Assembly: GCF_003261635.1 (NCBI RefSeq)
Contig: NZ_QFXK01000004.1
Location: 124,001 to 188,000, forward strand
Origin: Kribbella monticola
Lineage (GTDB): Bacteria; Actinomycetota; Actinomycetes; Propionibacteriales; Kribbellaceae
Length of the DNA stretch: 64,000 nucleotides
Direction: 5' to 3'
Each line of letters opens with the position of its first letter. Within the stretch, counting starts at the first letter, position 1. Positions 16,516 to 26,600 of the stretch are shown piece by piece. The translations under genes and the position numbers were made by a program. The notes beneath the pieces were generated by a model. The model did not search any database. It was given only the letters and a program-made list of their open reading frames with translations, and was not told where the DNA came from.

Positions 16516-19500
16516 GGAGCTGCTGGACGCGGAGGCACGCGAGCAGATCCGGTCGGATACCGGCGAGACGTTGTTCGTCGAGGCCGGCGCGGGGTCGGGG
16601 AAGACGCACGCGCTGGTGGACCGGGTGACCACCTTGGTACTGCGCGACGAGATCCCGCTGAGCTCGATCGCGGCCGTCACGTTCACCGAGAAGGCCGGCG
16701 CGGAGCTGCGCGACCGGTTGCGGGTGGAGTTCGAGAAGGCGCGGCGCGGGCCTGACCGCCGGCTGGCCGATGCGGCGCTCGATGACCTGGATTCGGCATC
16801 GATCGGGACGCTGCACTCGTTCGCTCAGCAGATTCTGCTCGCGCATCCGATCGAGGCCGGGCTACCGCCGCTGATCGACGTACTGGACGAGGTCGGTTCG
16901 TCGGTCGCGTTCGAGGAACGCTGGTCGGAACTGCAGCAGCAGTTGCTCGACGACGACACCATCGCGGAACCGTTGCTGCTGGCGATGGCCGTCGGGGTCG
17001 AGCTGAAGCACCTGCGATCGCTGGCGCGGCTGTTCGGCAACGACTGGGACCTGATCGGCGACCGGGTGCTGGTGGATCCACCCGAGCTGGTGTCGATGCC
17101 GGACCTGGAGGGGCTGGTCGCTGCGACCGCCCGGATCGGAGCGGTCGCGGAGCACTGCATGGCCGACGACGACCGGCTGCTGCCGAAGGTGCACGAGATT
17201 CGCGAGCTCGGGCTGATGCTGGGGACCGCGACCGACCAGGAGACGCAACTGGCGGTCCTGCACAAACTTCGCGGGCTGAAGGTCGGGCGGATCGGTCGCA
17301 AGGAGAACTGGCCCGACATCACCAAGGTGCGGGGGGACTGCGCCGAGGTGGTCGAGGTCGCCGGTTCGCTGGTCGAGCTGCTACTCGATGCTTGCCTACG
17401 GCACCTTTCGCACTGGGTCGCGGTGCGGGTGCTGGAGTCGGCCGAGTTGCGCCGGGCCGAGGGGCGGCTGGAGTTCCATGACCTGCTCGTGCTGGCCAGG
17501 GACCTGCTTCGGCGGGAGCCCTCGGTGCGGTCGGCGTTGCAGGAGCGGTACCAGCGGTTGCTGCTGGACGAGTTCCAGGACACCGATCCGATCCAGATCG
17601 AGCTCGCCGTGCGGATCGCCGGTGGAGCGGCCGCCGACGCGCCCGACTGGCGCGACGTGGAGGTGCCGCCCGGGCGGTTGTTCGTGGTCGGCGACCCGAA
17701 ACAGTCGATCTACCGCTTCCGGCGCGCCAACATCGCGACGTACCTGACCGCCCAGGACCTGCTCGGTGAGACGGTCGAGCTGACCACCAACTTCCGCACC
17801 GTCCCTCAGGTCCTCGACTGGGTCAACCACGTCTTCGCCACCCTCATCCAGCCACAGGAAAACGCCCAGCCCAGCTACCAATCCCTGAGCCCGCACCGCT
17901 CCCCCGCCCCCACCACCCGTCACCTCACGTCGACCTCCGCCCCACCGGAGCCGACGGCAGTCAGTGGCGATCAACTCTCCCTCCTCGATGAGGACGAGCC
18001 GGCCGAGGACGAGCCCGATCTCGCCACCGTCATTCCACTGCGTCGCGGTTTCGCCGTCTCCGTCCCGGCTCTCACCACCGACGGCGCGGCTCCCGCCGGC
18101 GACCTCGTCGCACCCGGCGACGCATCACCACCTGGCGGTCCCGCGGTCACCGTGCTCGGCGCTCAACCCCATGAGAATCTTCCCCGCGCCCAGGCGACGG
18201 CCCTGCGCGAATTCGAGGCAGCCGATGTCGCCGCCGTGGTGGAGCGCGCCTTGCGCGAAGGCTGGCAGGTCTACGACGAGAAGGCGGAGACCTGGCGCGC
18301 AGCCGGTGCCGGCGACATCGCAGTACTGGTTCCTGCCCGTACGTCGTTGCCGTTCCTCGAGGATGCGTTCGACCGGGCCGACATCCCGTACCGCGCCGAG
18401 GCCAGTTCGCTCGTCTACCAGACCGCCGAGGTCCGCGACCTGCTGGCCTGTGCTCGCGCGCTGGGTGATCCGAGCGACCAACTCGCGCTGGTGACCGCGC
18501 TGCGTTCCCCGTTGTTCGGTTGCGGCGACGACGACCTGTTCGTCTGGAAGAAGTCGGGCGGCTCGTTCACCCTCACCGCACCCGTTCCCGATTCGCTGCT
18601 GGCCCACCCGGTCGGCGAGGCGATGGAGTGGCTGCGCCGCACGTACTACGCTGCGCGCTGGCTGACGCCGAGCGAGGTGCTGGCGAAGATCGTCGCGGAT
18701 CGCCGCATGCTCGAGGTCGCCGCGACCGGCCCGCGGGCGCGCGACGCGTGGCGACGAGTGCGGTTCGTTGTCGATCAGGCGCGCGCGTGGTCCGAGGTCG
18801 AGCACGGTGGCCTCCGCTCGTACCTGGCGTGGGCCGCTCACCAAGGCGAGGAGGCCTCGCGGGTCGCCGAGGCCGTGCTGCCCGAGACCGACGCCGACGC
18901 CGTACGGGTGATGACGATCCATGCTGCGAAGGGGCTCGAGTTCCCGATCGTGATCCTCTCCGGGATGACGGCCGCGCCCAACCGTCAACGCGGCGTCCAG
19001 GTGTTGTGGCCGCCCGACGGCGGGTACGCGGTGAAGCTCAAGGCGTCGGTGCAGACCGAGGACTTCGATCTGGTCCAGCCGGTCGACGAGCAGATGGACG
19101 ACTTCGAGCGACGACGCCTGCTGTACGTCGCGGCGACCCGTGCGCGCGATCACCTGGTCGTGTCGCTGCACCGCTCCGGTAGCCGGCGCCACTCCAGCAA
19201 CGCCGAGTTGCTGACCAGCGCGGGCGCTGCGGAAGCACCTCACACGGCGTTCTTCGACGGCCCACCGGTCGAAGCGGCTCCGGACAGTGCACGCGCCTCG
19301 GCGGAGGTCGCTCCACCGGTCAACCGGCAGGAGTGGGAAGCGAAGATCGCCGACGCTCGGCAGGCGAGCCGGCGTCGGTCGGCTCAGAGCGCGTCGGGTC
19401 TGGAAGGCACCGGTCCGGACGTCGCCTTGCACGGCGTGGACCCGGGCAGCGCCAAGGCTGCCCGCGACATCGAGCTGCCGCCCTGGTCGAAGGGCCGCTA

Positions 19501-19951
19501 CGGCACGGCGATCGGCCGCGCGGTTCATGGCGTACTGCAAGTGGTCGATCTCGCGACCGGCGCCGGCCTCGACGACGCTGTCGCCGGGCAGTGCCTGGCC
19601 GAGGGAGTAGTCGAGTACGCCGAGGTCGTGACGGCTCTGGTGCGCTCAGCGCTCGCTTCGGACGTCGTACGCCGGGCCGCCGCGCGCGAGCACTGGCGCG
19701 AGTCGTACATCGGCACCCTGCAACCCGACGGCACCGTGCTGGAAGGTTTCGTCGACCTGATCTACCGCGAGGACGACGGCACCCTGATCATCGTCGACTA
19801 CAAAACCGACGCCGTACCAACTGCCGCGCTGGACGCCCGGGTCGCCTACTACGCCCCTCAACTGACGGCCTACACCGACATGCTGCCCAACAGCGGCCGG
19901 CCGGTCCTACTCTTCCTCGCCCCCACCACCGCCGTCGCCCACACCCTCTAA
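16508..19951 (+). CDS. AddA-like UvrD/Rep helicase with PD-(D/E)xK nuclease
   Basis: A 1147-residue SF1A helicase. Walker A is GAGSGKT (Lys32), motif Ia TFTEKAGAEL, motif II LLDEFQDTDPIQ, motif III VGDPKQSIYRFR, motif IV region LTTNFRT, motif V HAAKGLEFP and motif VI VAATRARDHL. A C-terminal RecB-type nuclease has EGFVDL and VDYKTD (about Asp1097, Lys1099), then QLTAY. A Pro/Asp/Glu-rich insertion of about 100 residues (roughly 455-555) holds QLSLL at 489-493, which resembles a sliding-clamp binding motif. It is translationally coupled to the AddB-like gene. Function: ATP-driven unwinding and strand degradation in recombination repair. Confidence 0.9.
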   Translation: MSEELLDAEAREQIRSDTGETLFVEAGAGSGKTHALVDRVTTLVLRDEIPLSSIAAVTFTEKAGAELRDRLRVEFEKARRGPDRRLADAALDDLDSASIGTLHSFAQQILLAHPIEAGLPPLIDVLDEVGSSVAFEERWSELQQQLLDDDTIAEPLLLAMAVGVELKHLRSLARLFGNDWDLIGDRVLVDPPELVSMPDLEGLVAATARIGAVAEHCMADDDRLLPKVHEIRELGLMLGTATDQETQLAVLHKLRGLKVGRIGRKENWPDITKVRGDCAEVVEVAGSLVELLLDACLRHLSHWVAVRVLESAELRRAEGRLEFHDLLVLARDLLRREPSVRSALQERYQRLLLDEFQDTDPIQIELAVRIAGGAAADAPDWRDVEVPPGRLFVVGDPKQSIYRFRRANIATYLTAQDLLGETVELTTNFRTVPQVLDWVNHVFATLIQPQENAQPSYQSLSPHRSPAPTTRHLTSTSAPPEPTAVSGDQLSLLDEDEPAEDEPDLATVIPLRRGFAVSVPALTTDGAAPAGDLVAPGDASPPGGPAVTVLGAQPHENLPRAQATALREFEAADVAAVVERALREGWQVYDEKAETWRAAGAGDIAVLVPARTSLPFLEDAFDRADIPYRAEASSLVYQTAEVRDLLACARALGDPSDQLALVTALRSPLFGCGDDDLFVWKKSGGSFTLTAPVPDSLLAHPVGEAMEWLRRTYYAARWLTPSEVLAKIVADRRMLEVAATGPRARDAWRRVRFVVDQARAWSEVEHGGLRSYLAWAAHQGEEASRVAEAVLPETDADAVRVMTIHAAKGLEFPIVILSGMTAAPNRQRGVQVLWPPDGGYAVKLKASVQTEDFDLVQPVDEQMDDFERRRLLYVAATRARDHLVVSLHRSGSRRHSSNAELLTSAGAAEAPHTAFFDGPPVEAAPDSARASAEVAPPVNRQEWEAKIADARQASRRRSAQSASGLEGTGPDVALHGVDPGSAKAARDIELPPWSKGRYGTAIGRAVHGVLQVVDLATGAGLDDAVAGQCLAEGVVEYAEVVTALVRSALASDVVRRAAAREHWRESYIGTLQPDGTVLEGFVDLIYREDDGTLIIVDYKTDAVPTAALDARVAYYAPQLTAYTDMLPNSGRPVLLFLAPTTAVAHTL

Positions 19952-20007
19952 AAGGGGCCTCAGGCAATCATTAATTGGCTTGCGGGGCGCGGTCACGAGG
20001 CGGAACA

Positions 20008-20030
20008 TTCCGGTATGATCACGACCGGAA
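20008..20030. promoter_or_regulatory. Inverted repeat upstream of LysE-type gene
   Basis: TTCCGGT (20008-20014) and ACCGGAA (20024-20030) are perfect 7-base arms with a 9-base spacer, in the 164-base gap before the exporter gene. It may be a regulator site or a weak hairpin. Confidence 0.4.
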
Positions 20031-20115
20031 CCGTTCTCCTGTTGACCTCTGCCGTCCGTACGGCGCGGGTTCAGCAGCAGGCCGGCCTGGTGCGGAGGTC
20101 TACTCACTCGCGATC

Positions 20116-20733
20116 GTGATCGCCGCCTTCATGGCGGGGCTGCTCGCGGGCTATGGCATCGCCATACCCGTCGGCGCTGTCGGGACCTACCTCGTCGCAC
20201 TCACCGCGCGTACCTCCCTGAAGAACGGCGCGTACGCCGCCCTCGGCGTAGCCACCGCCGACGGCCTCTACGCCCTCATCGCCACCCTCGGCGGCTCGGC
20301 CATCGCGCCCCTCATCACGCCCATCAGCAGCCCCCTGCGCCTGATCTCCGCCCTGGTGCTCCTCCTGCTGGCCCTCCGCTGCGCCGCCACCGCACTAGCG
20401 GCTCACCGCCGCCACCAGACCTCCAACCACGCTCCAGAAACCACCCCAGCCCGCGCCTACTTCACCCTTCTTGGCATGACCGTCCTCAACCCCACCACCG
20501 TCATCTACTTCACCGCCCTCGTGCTGGGCGGCCGCACCACTCCAACCCTCCTCGACCAGGTCGTCTTCGTCCTGGCCGCCTTCCTCGCCTCCACCAGCTG
20601 GCAACTCCTGCTGGCATCCGGCGGCGCGCTCCTGGGCCGAGCCCTCACCACCCCGCGAGCCCGGCTGACCACAGCTCTGCTCTCCTCCTCCCTCATCACC
20701 GCCCTGGCCATCCACCTCCTCACCAACCCCTGA
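20116..20733 (+). CDS. LysE/RhtB-family exporter
   Basis: A 205-residue membrane protein with six predicted spans, starting IAAFMAGLLAGYGIAIPVGAVG. The family-typical G-x-x-x-A/I-PVG element and the later LNPTTVIYF are present; LysE/RhtB proteins export amino acids or small amines. I chose GTG 20116 because the upstream 47 codons are not membrane-like; ATG 20131 is possible, and a GGAGG at 20094-20098 is too far for a normal start. Substrate unknown. Confidence 0.8.
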   Translation: MIAAFMAGLLAGYGIAIPVGAVGTYLVALTARTSLKNGAYAALGVATADGLYALIATLGGSAIAPLITPISSPLRLISALVLLLLALRCAATALAAHRRHQTSNHAPETTPARAYFTLLGMTVLNPTTVIYFTALVLGGRTTPTLLDQVVFVLAAFLASTSWQLLLASGGALLGRALTTPRARLTTALLSSSLITALAIHLLTNP

Positions 20734-20947
20734 CCCGGCACCCATGCCTGATATGTCAGCGATCGGGTGATTCGAGGTTCGTATGGGGTGGGTGGTTACG
20801 TGGGGTGGGTGAGCGGGCATGTCACCCTGTGGCGGGAGTCACTGGGTCGTCCCCTACGATGCACCGCATCCGGATGTTGCTCGGATTCGGAGTCGGATGG
20901 CCCAATCCGGCTGGCGGGTCTGCCACGAAGAGTGTGAGGGTGTGGCC

Positions 20948-21574
20948 ATGATTATCGGCAGTAGGAAGATCGTCGTGGACGAGGCAATCGCGCAGCTGCG
21001 GCTGTACGCCGAGACCAACGGTGCGGTGCTCAAGTACTACGACGGTCTCCCCGGCCCGACGACCATCGGCGGCTCCGACCCGGACCGGATCACGCTCGAG
21101 GATCTGGCCCGGACGATGGTGGCCGGCTCGGACCTGCGGGCACTCGACTTCCCCTGGCTACTCGAGGTCGAGGCGGAGAAGGAGTTCGCGGCGGTGCCGG
21201 TCGACGCGCGGCTCGAGGACGCGGCGCCCGGCAGCCCCCTGTTCGAGGCGGCGACCGCGCTGGATGAGAAGTTCTCCGGGCACCGTGGCTTCGGTCACGC
21301 GAAGAAGTCGAAGCTGCTGCACCTCAAGCGGCCATATCTCTTCCCGGTCAGCGACAGCTTCATCCGGATGACCTACAGCGACGCCTCGGCCGGCCCAGAC
21401 TTCCTCGCCGCCGTCCACCGCGACCTGGTCAACCCGGCGAACGTCCGCGACTTCAAGCTGCTCCAGGTCCGCCTGATCGCCGAGCCGGCCACCTCAGCGG
21501 CCCGCCTCCTGTCAGAGGCACCCACCCTGCGCCTGCTCGACATCCTCGCCTCACTCCTGGGCGAGGCGAAGTAA
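20948..21574 (+). CDS. DUF6308-like protein
   Basis: A 208-residue protein from ATG 20948, with GAGGG seven bases upstream. The sequence GHRGFGHAKKSKLLHLKRP followed by PVSDSFIRM resembles the DUF6308 family of actinobacteria, which seems to be a catalytically uncharacterised DNA-glycosylase-like fold. There is no signal peptide or membrane span. Gaps on both sides suggest its own promoter. Function not known; family from memory of motif pattern. Confidence 0.65.
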   Translation: MIIGSRKIVVDEAIAQLRLYAETNGAVLKYYDGLPGPTTIGGSDPDRITLEDLARTMVAGSDLRALDFPWLLEVEAEKEFAAVPVDARLEDAAPGSPLFEAATALDEKFSGHRGFGHAKKSKLLHLKRPYLFPVSDSFIRMTYSDASAGPDFLAAVHRDLVNPANVRDFKLLQVRLIAEPATSAARLLSEAPTLRLLDILASLLGEAK

Positions 21575-21614
21575 GTAGTCCTAGCCACTCGACGCCCTGA
21601 ACCGTCGCGGCCGC

Positions 21615-23174
21615 CTACAGGACGCCGAGGCGTGCGATAGGCTCCACCAGTTCGCGCTCCTCGTACGAGAGGTGCGACAGGAGCGTGTCGTCGAGGAGGT
21701 CCATGGCGGTCCGCAAGTCGGCCACGTCGCCGGATCCGTCGACCAGCGCAACCAGGGCCTTGTCGACGCCTTCCAGTACGTCGTGAATGACCAGGTGCTC
21801 CTCCTGGAGCCGGTCCACCACCGGAGCGAGCGCCGGATCAGCTCGGCGGAGCTGGGGAAACATGGAGGCGTCCTCGATCGAGTGATGCGTGGTCACCAGG
21901 CGGCAGTACGACTCGCAGTACACGCCGAGGGTCCAGTTGTTCTGCCGCATCGTCATCGTGTTGATGTGCGATCGCGCCGCACCGACGCCGAGCGAACCCG
22001 CCGCAACCTGCCCGACGAGGTCCCGCACCTGCTCGAGCTCGGCGCGCAGGTGATCGTGTACGTCGATCAGGTGCTGCCCGGACGCGAGCTGACGAGGCGA
22101 GTAGCTGCGACTCGGGTCCAGCGCGGGCCCGGTCGGCCGGTCCGACTCGTCCCAGGGGAGGGCAGCACTACGCCGTACGACGGGAGGCGGCGTCGGCACG
22201 ACGCTGAACGCACCAGACGTCCCCGCAGCAGACTCCACGACGACAGCTGGGCGCGCCTCGACGTCACCAGCGGGCACTTCGGCAGCTACAGCTCCTGAGC
22301 GCTCAGCCGCCACAGCCTCCCGTACTCCGGCGGCGACGTCGGCGAAGCGGCGGATGTCGTCCGGATCGTCCGACGCCAGCACGTACGTACTCATCCCCTC
22401 CGTGATGGTCAGCTCGGCCAACTGCTCGATCCACACCGCCTCCGGCCCCTGCAGGAACCCGCCACCGCGCCCAAACTGTCCGCCGACGTTGTACAGCCGC
22501 CGTACGTCGGAGGGCGAACGGCCGGCCTCCACAGCAGCCTCGTCGATGATCTTGTTCATCCCCGCGAGCGCTTCAGGCGGCGTGTAGCCGCTGCTCGGCA
22601 GCCAGCCATCGGCAAGGCGCCCCGTTACGGCCAGCATCCGCGGCTTGTACGCACCGAGCCAGATCTCCACGTCGTGCGCCGGTGCCGGCCCGCGCTTCGC
22701 CCCGGACATCTCGTAGTGCTTGCCGGCCAGCCGGATCCCACCGCCTTCCGGCGTCCACACCTCGCGAATGATCGCCAGCGCCTCCTCCAGCGCCTCGACG
22801 CTCTCCCCCGCCGTCAGCCGCGGCCCCGCATTGGCCGCGACCGCGTCCCGGAAACCACCGGCGCCAAGGCCGAGCTCGACCCGGCCACCGGTGATCAGGT
22901 CGAGCGTGGCGACGCTCCGAGCCAGTACTACGGGATGCCGGAGCGGGAGATTCGCCACGTTCGTCGCGACCTTGACGGACTGGGTGTGCGAGGCGATCAC
23001 CGACAGCAGTGTCCACGCGTCGAGCAACCGCGGCTGGTACGGATGGTCCTGCACGGTGACCAGGTCGAGCCCGACCTGCTCGGTCAGCTGCGCCAGTGCG
23101 ATCACCCGCTCCGGGGCCTGTACCGCCGGGGTCAGGAACGTGCCGAAGGCCAGCTCGTGCCCGTAGTCCGTCAT
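21615..23174 (-). CDS. LLM-class flavin-dependent oxidoreductase fused to hemerythrin domain
   Basis: A 519-residue fusion. Residues 1-300 are a luciferase-like monooxygenase (FGTFLTPA, VTVQDHPYQPRLLD, GRVELGLGAGGFRD, KPRMLAVTGRLADGW), a class that uses FMN or F420. A Pro/Ala-rich linker follows. Residues 365-519 are a hemerythrin-like four-helix domain with iron-type ligands in DVHDHLRAEL, THHSIEDASMF, EEHLVIHDVLE and LSHLSYEE. ATG 23174 was chosen with GGAG at the right distance; a longer frame starts at 23243. It is divergent from the MarR gene across a palindromic region. The fusion suggests oxygen- or redox-linked control of the flavoenzyme. Confidence 0.88.
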   Translation of the reverse strand: MTDYGHELAFGTFLTPAVQAPERVIALAQLTEQVGLDLVTVQDHPYQPRLLDAWTLLSVIASHTQSVKVATNVANLPLRHPVVLARSVATLDLITGGRVELGLGAGGFRDAVAANAGPRLTAGESVEALEEALAIIREVWTPEGGGIRLAGKHYEMSGAKRGPAPAHDVEIWLGAYKPRMLAVTGRLADGWLPSSGYTPPEALAGMNKIIDEAAVEAGRSPSDVRRLYNVGGQFGRGGGFLQGPEAVWIEQLAELTITEGMSTYVLASDDPDDIRRFADVAAGVREAVAAERSGAVAAEVPAGDVEARPAVVVESAAGTSGAFSVVPTPPPVVRRSAALPWDESDRPTGPALDPSRSYSPRQLASGQHLIDVHDHLRAELEQVRDLVGQVAAGSLGVGAARSHINTMTMRQNNWTLGVYCESYCRLVTTHHSIEDASMFPQLRRADPALAPVVDRLQEEHLVIHDVLEGVDKALVALVDGSGDVADLRTAMDLLDDTLLSHLSYEERELVEPIARLGVL

Positions 23175-23190
23175 TCGTTGCTCCAGATCC

Positions 23191-23240
23191 TTCGTGCCAC
23201 GTAATATTGCCCTGACGAACAAATTACTTCGTGCCACGAA
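23191..23240. promoter_or_regulatory. Paired palindromic operator between LLM-hemerythrin and marR-like genes
   Basis: TTCGTGCCACGAA at 23228-23240 is a perfect 13-base palindrome, and TTCGTGCCACGTA at 23191-23203 is a near copy 37 bases away. Between them GTAAT (23201-23205) and ATTAC (23223-23227) form another inverted pair. This is the expected place for the adjacent MarR protein to repress both genes. It also covers an alternative GTG start at 23231, which argues against that start. Confidence 0.72.
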
Positions 23241-23260
23241 CAATCACAAGCGGAGACAGC

Positions 23261-23692
23261 GTGAAGCAGACTCTCGGCGCGGCGAGCGGCCTGGTCCGGC
23301 TGACCTTCCTGGTGCAGAACCTGTACGCCGAGGTCGGCCGCGGCTGTGATCTCACGGTCGCGCAGGCCCAGATGCTGTGCGCGCTTACCGAGGAGTCCCT
23401 CGGCATGGCCGAGCTGTCCGGCGTACTGGGGCTCGAGCGCTCCAGCCTGACCGGGCTGGTCGACCGCGCCGAGCACCGCGGCCTCGTAGTACGGGAGGGT
23501 GATCCGCGGGATCGGCGGGTGGTCAAGGTGACGCTGACCGCGGCTGGTGCCGATGCGGTGCACAGGTTCCACCAGCAGTTGACCGAACGGCTGGAGCAGT
23601 TGCTGGAGGATCTGCCCGCGACCGAACGCGAGCGGTTCGCCCGCAGCCTCGGTCGCCTGGTCGCCGACGTACCGGCGGTCTTCACCGACTAG
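23261..23692 (+). CDS. MarR-family regulator
   Basis: A 143-residue winged-helix regulator. GTG 23261 has GCGGAG at a five-base gap and lies outside the palindrome. The DNA-binding part shows LTVAQAQMLCALTEE, then AELSGVLGLERSSLTGLVDRAE and the wing GDPRDRRVVKVTLTAAG, the family signature. It acts as a dimer that releases DNA upon binding ligand or oxidation. It probably controls itself and the divergent LLM-hemerythrin gene. Its end overlaps the end of the convergent SARP gene by 11 bases. Confidence 0.9.
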   Translation: MKQTLGAASGLVRLTFLVQNLYAEVGRGCDLTVAQAQMLCALTEESLGMAELSGVLGLERSSLTGLVDRAEHRGLVVREGDPRDRRVVKVTLTAAGADAVHRFHQQLTERLEQLLEDLPATERERFARSLGRLVADVPAVFTD

Positions 23693-26600
23693 GGAGCAGA
23701 GCGAACGCCCCTTCCAGCGACAACTCACCGCCGCGCGCATAAGCGGCCTCGAAGCCTTCCGCCCGCGCTCTGGCTCGTTCGATGTCCACAGCCTCCGCAG
23801 GAGTCACCACATAACCCTCAGCGGCTCGTACCTTGGCCGCGGCACCGAGCAGACAGGCCGCGACCTCAGGCTCGTCCACAAGCGCCGCGGCAAGCCCCTC
23901 CAGTGCCCAGCACATGCCACGCCCGGACTCGTAGTCCTGCGAGATCCGGAATGCCTCCGTATGCAGGTCGAGCGCCTTCGCATACGACCCACGCAGCTCG
24001 TACGTGTAACCGAGCTCCTCCAAAACGATCGACAGATAGAGGACCGGCTGGTCCTGCCGCCGCGCGGCGTCCACCAAGGCCTGCAAGCGCACCTCTGCTT
24101 CGTCCAGCTCACCAGTACGCCGAGCCGCGAACCCCAGCACGAGTTCGGTCAACGCCTGCGACGACCGGTGCCCCTGTTCGGTCGCCAACCGCAGCCCCCG
24201 TACGCCGTACTCGCGCGCCGCCTCGTAGTCACCCAGCCGGATCGCCGTCCACCCGAGCCAGCCGAGCTCACCAGCGACCTCCGGCCACGACCCGAGCTCC
24301 TCCGCCATCCGCAGGCCTTCCGTGTGGAGCCGCGCAGCCTTCTCGAGGTCGCCGACCAGCTCCGCGTGCGCACCTAGCCAGCCGGTTGCCTGCAGCAGGC
24401 CCCACCGATCGCCCAGCGACCGGAAGATCGCCGCACTTTCCATGGCGTCGCTCTCCAGCGCCTTCAGCTCGTCCCGAACGTGCGCATGCTTCGCGCGAGC
24501 CACCAGCACCGCAGCGACTCCCCACTGGTCGCCCTCGGCAGTGAACGTCTTCAGCGCGTGCTCGAGCAACTCCAGACACCGAACGAGGTCACCCACGTCG
24601 CTGGCAGTGAAGGCCAACCACCACTCCGCCCGCGCATCCGTGGAGACCAAGCGGTCCCGGACACCAGCGGCGTCCGGATCGCCCTGCAGATACATGAACC
24701 CGGCCAACCACGCTGTGACCGCAGGCGATTCAGGCAGAGCCTCCAGCGAGCGCCTGGCCTCGGCAAACCGACCGCGAAGGAACCAGTACCAAGCAAGCGA
24801 CTCCACCAGTCGCGTAGCCACCTGGTGGTCACCGTCGGCTATGGCACCGTCCAGCGCACTCCGCAGATTGGCCGACTCATCGTCCAACCGCTGCAGCCAC
24901 ACACGCTGCTCAGCGCCGTACAGCTGAGGCCGGGCCAGCTCTGCGAGCTCTGCGTAGTACTGCCGGTGCAGGAGTCGAGTCTGCTCGAGTTCGCCGGCCT
25001 CACGAAGCTTGTCGACGCAGTACGCCGCTACCGACTCCAGCAGCCGGTAACGACCACCTGCCTGTACTACGAGCGACCGGTCGACCAGTCGGATGAGTAC
25101 GTCGAGCGCGGCCGGCTCTGAGCAGACCCGCTCGGCCGCGTCCGCAGTACAGCCATCTACATGTACTGCGAGTCGCCGGAGCACCATCTGTTCTTCTGGA
25201 GACAGCAGGTCCCAGCTCCAGTCGATCATCGCCATCAGGGTCTGCTGGCGCGGTGCAGCACCGCGGTGCCCGGTCGCCAGCAAGCGAAAGCGGTCGTCGA
25301 GTCTTGCGACCAGACCGTCGACGCCCAGCGCGCGTACGCGGGTCGCGGCCAGTTCCAGCGCCAGCGGAATGCCGTCGAGCCGTCGACAGAGCACCGAGAC
25401 AGCAGGAGCGGACGCGGCATCGAGTACGAAGCTCCGATCCGCAGCAGCCGCACGGGCGACGAACAACTGCACGGCACTGAGCTCTGCGAGCCCCTCCAGA
25501 TCAGTAGCGACCTCCGGGACCTCCAGCGTCGGAACACTCCAGACCGCTTCTCCAGCAAGGCCCAGCGGTTCACGACTCGTCGCGAGCACTCGCAGCCCAG
25601 GTGCTGCGGCCAGTAGCTCGTCGACGAGCGCAGCGGCCTCCTCGATGACGTGCTCGCAGTTGTCGAGCACCAGCAACCGCTCCCCCAGCACAGCCGCCAA
25701 CCGCGCCACCACGGATTCCCCCGAGCCACCTGCATCCCGCAACTCCAGAGCAGCCTGTACTGCGTCGGTCAGCGACCCGGCGACGTCCAGTGCATCCGGT
25801 GCCACTGCAGCCAGCTCGACGAGCACCACGCCGTCCGGAAACCTGTCGACCACTCCAGCGGCCGCAGCCAGAGCCAGCCGAGTCTTACCGACCCCGCCGG
25901 GACCCGTGAGGGTCAACAGCCGGTCGCCGGACAACCGTGACCTGATCTCCTCTATCGCGTCGGCCCGTCCGATCAGTTCCGTCAACTGCGCCGGGAGATT
26001 CGTCCGGGCCGTCGACCGACGCGCCGGCCGAGTCAGCGGCAGGTCTTGCGCCAGAATCGACTGTTGCAGAGCCACTAGCTCAGGGCATGGGTCCAGGCCT
26101 AGTTCTTCGGCCAGCAGCCGGCGTACCTGTTCGTAGCTTTCCAGTGCCTCGCTCTGCCTACCCGCCCGGTACAGCGCCTTCATGTGCGTTGCCCGGAGTC
26201 GCTCCCGTAGCGGGTGTTGCGTCAGGAGGTCCGCCAACTCGCTGACGGCGTAGTCGCCAGATTCCAGCCGTGCCTCGAAGTAATCCTCCTGAGCGGTCAG
26301 CCGTTGCTCGTGCAGTCTGGCGACAGCCGTCTCCACGAACGCCTCGTCCGCGAAGTCGGCATAGGCAGGACCTCGCCAGAGCTTCAAGGCCTCCGCGAGG
26401 CGGCCATGCTCCAGACAGTCCGCGAACTGCAGCGCGTCATAACCGGCCCTGTCGATCTTCAGTGAGTAGCCGGCCGGTCCCGAGACCACCAGAGCACGGC
26501 TGCCGGGCTCGGCGTCCTCGAAGGCCCGGCGGAGCTGTGACACCTTCGCGGACAGCGTCCCGGCCGGGTTGCCAGGCAGGTCGTCGCCCCAGAGATCGTC

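Noticed and set aside
23231-23260. Upstream GTG start (23231) for the MarR gene
   Set aside because: It lies inside the palindromic operator and has no ribosome site, whereas GTG 23261 has one at the right gap.
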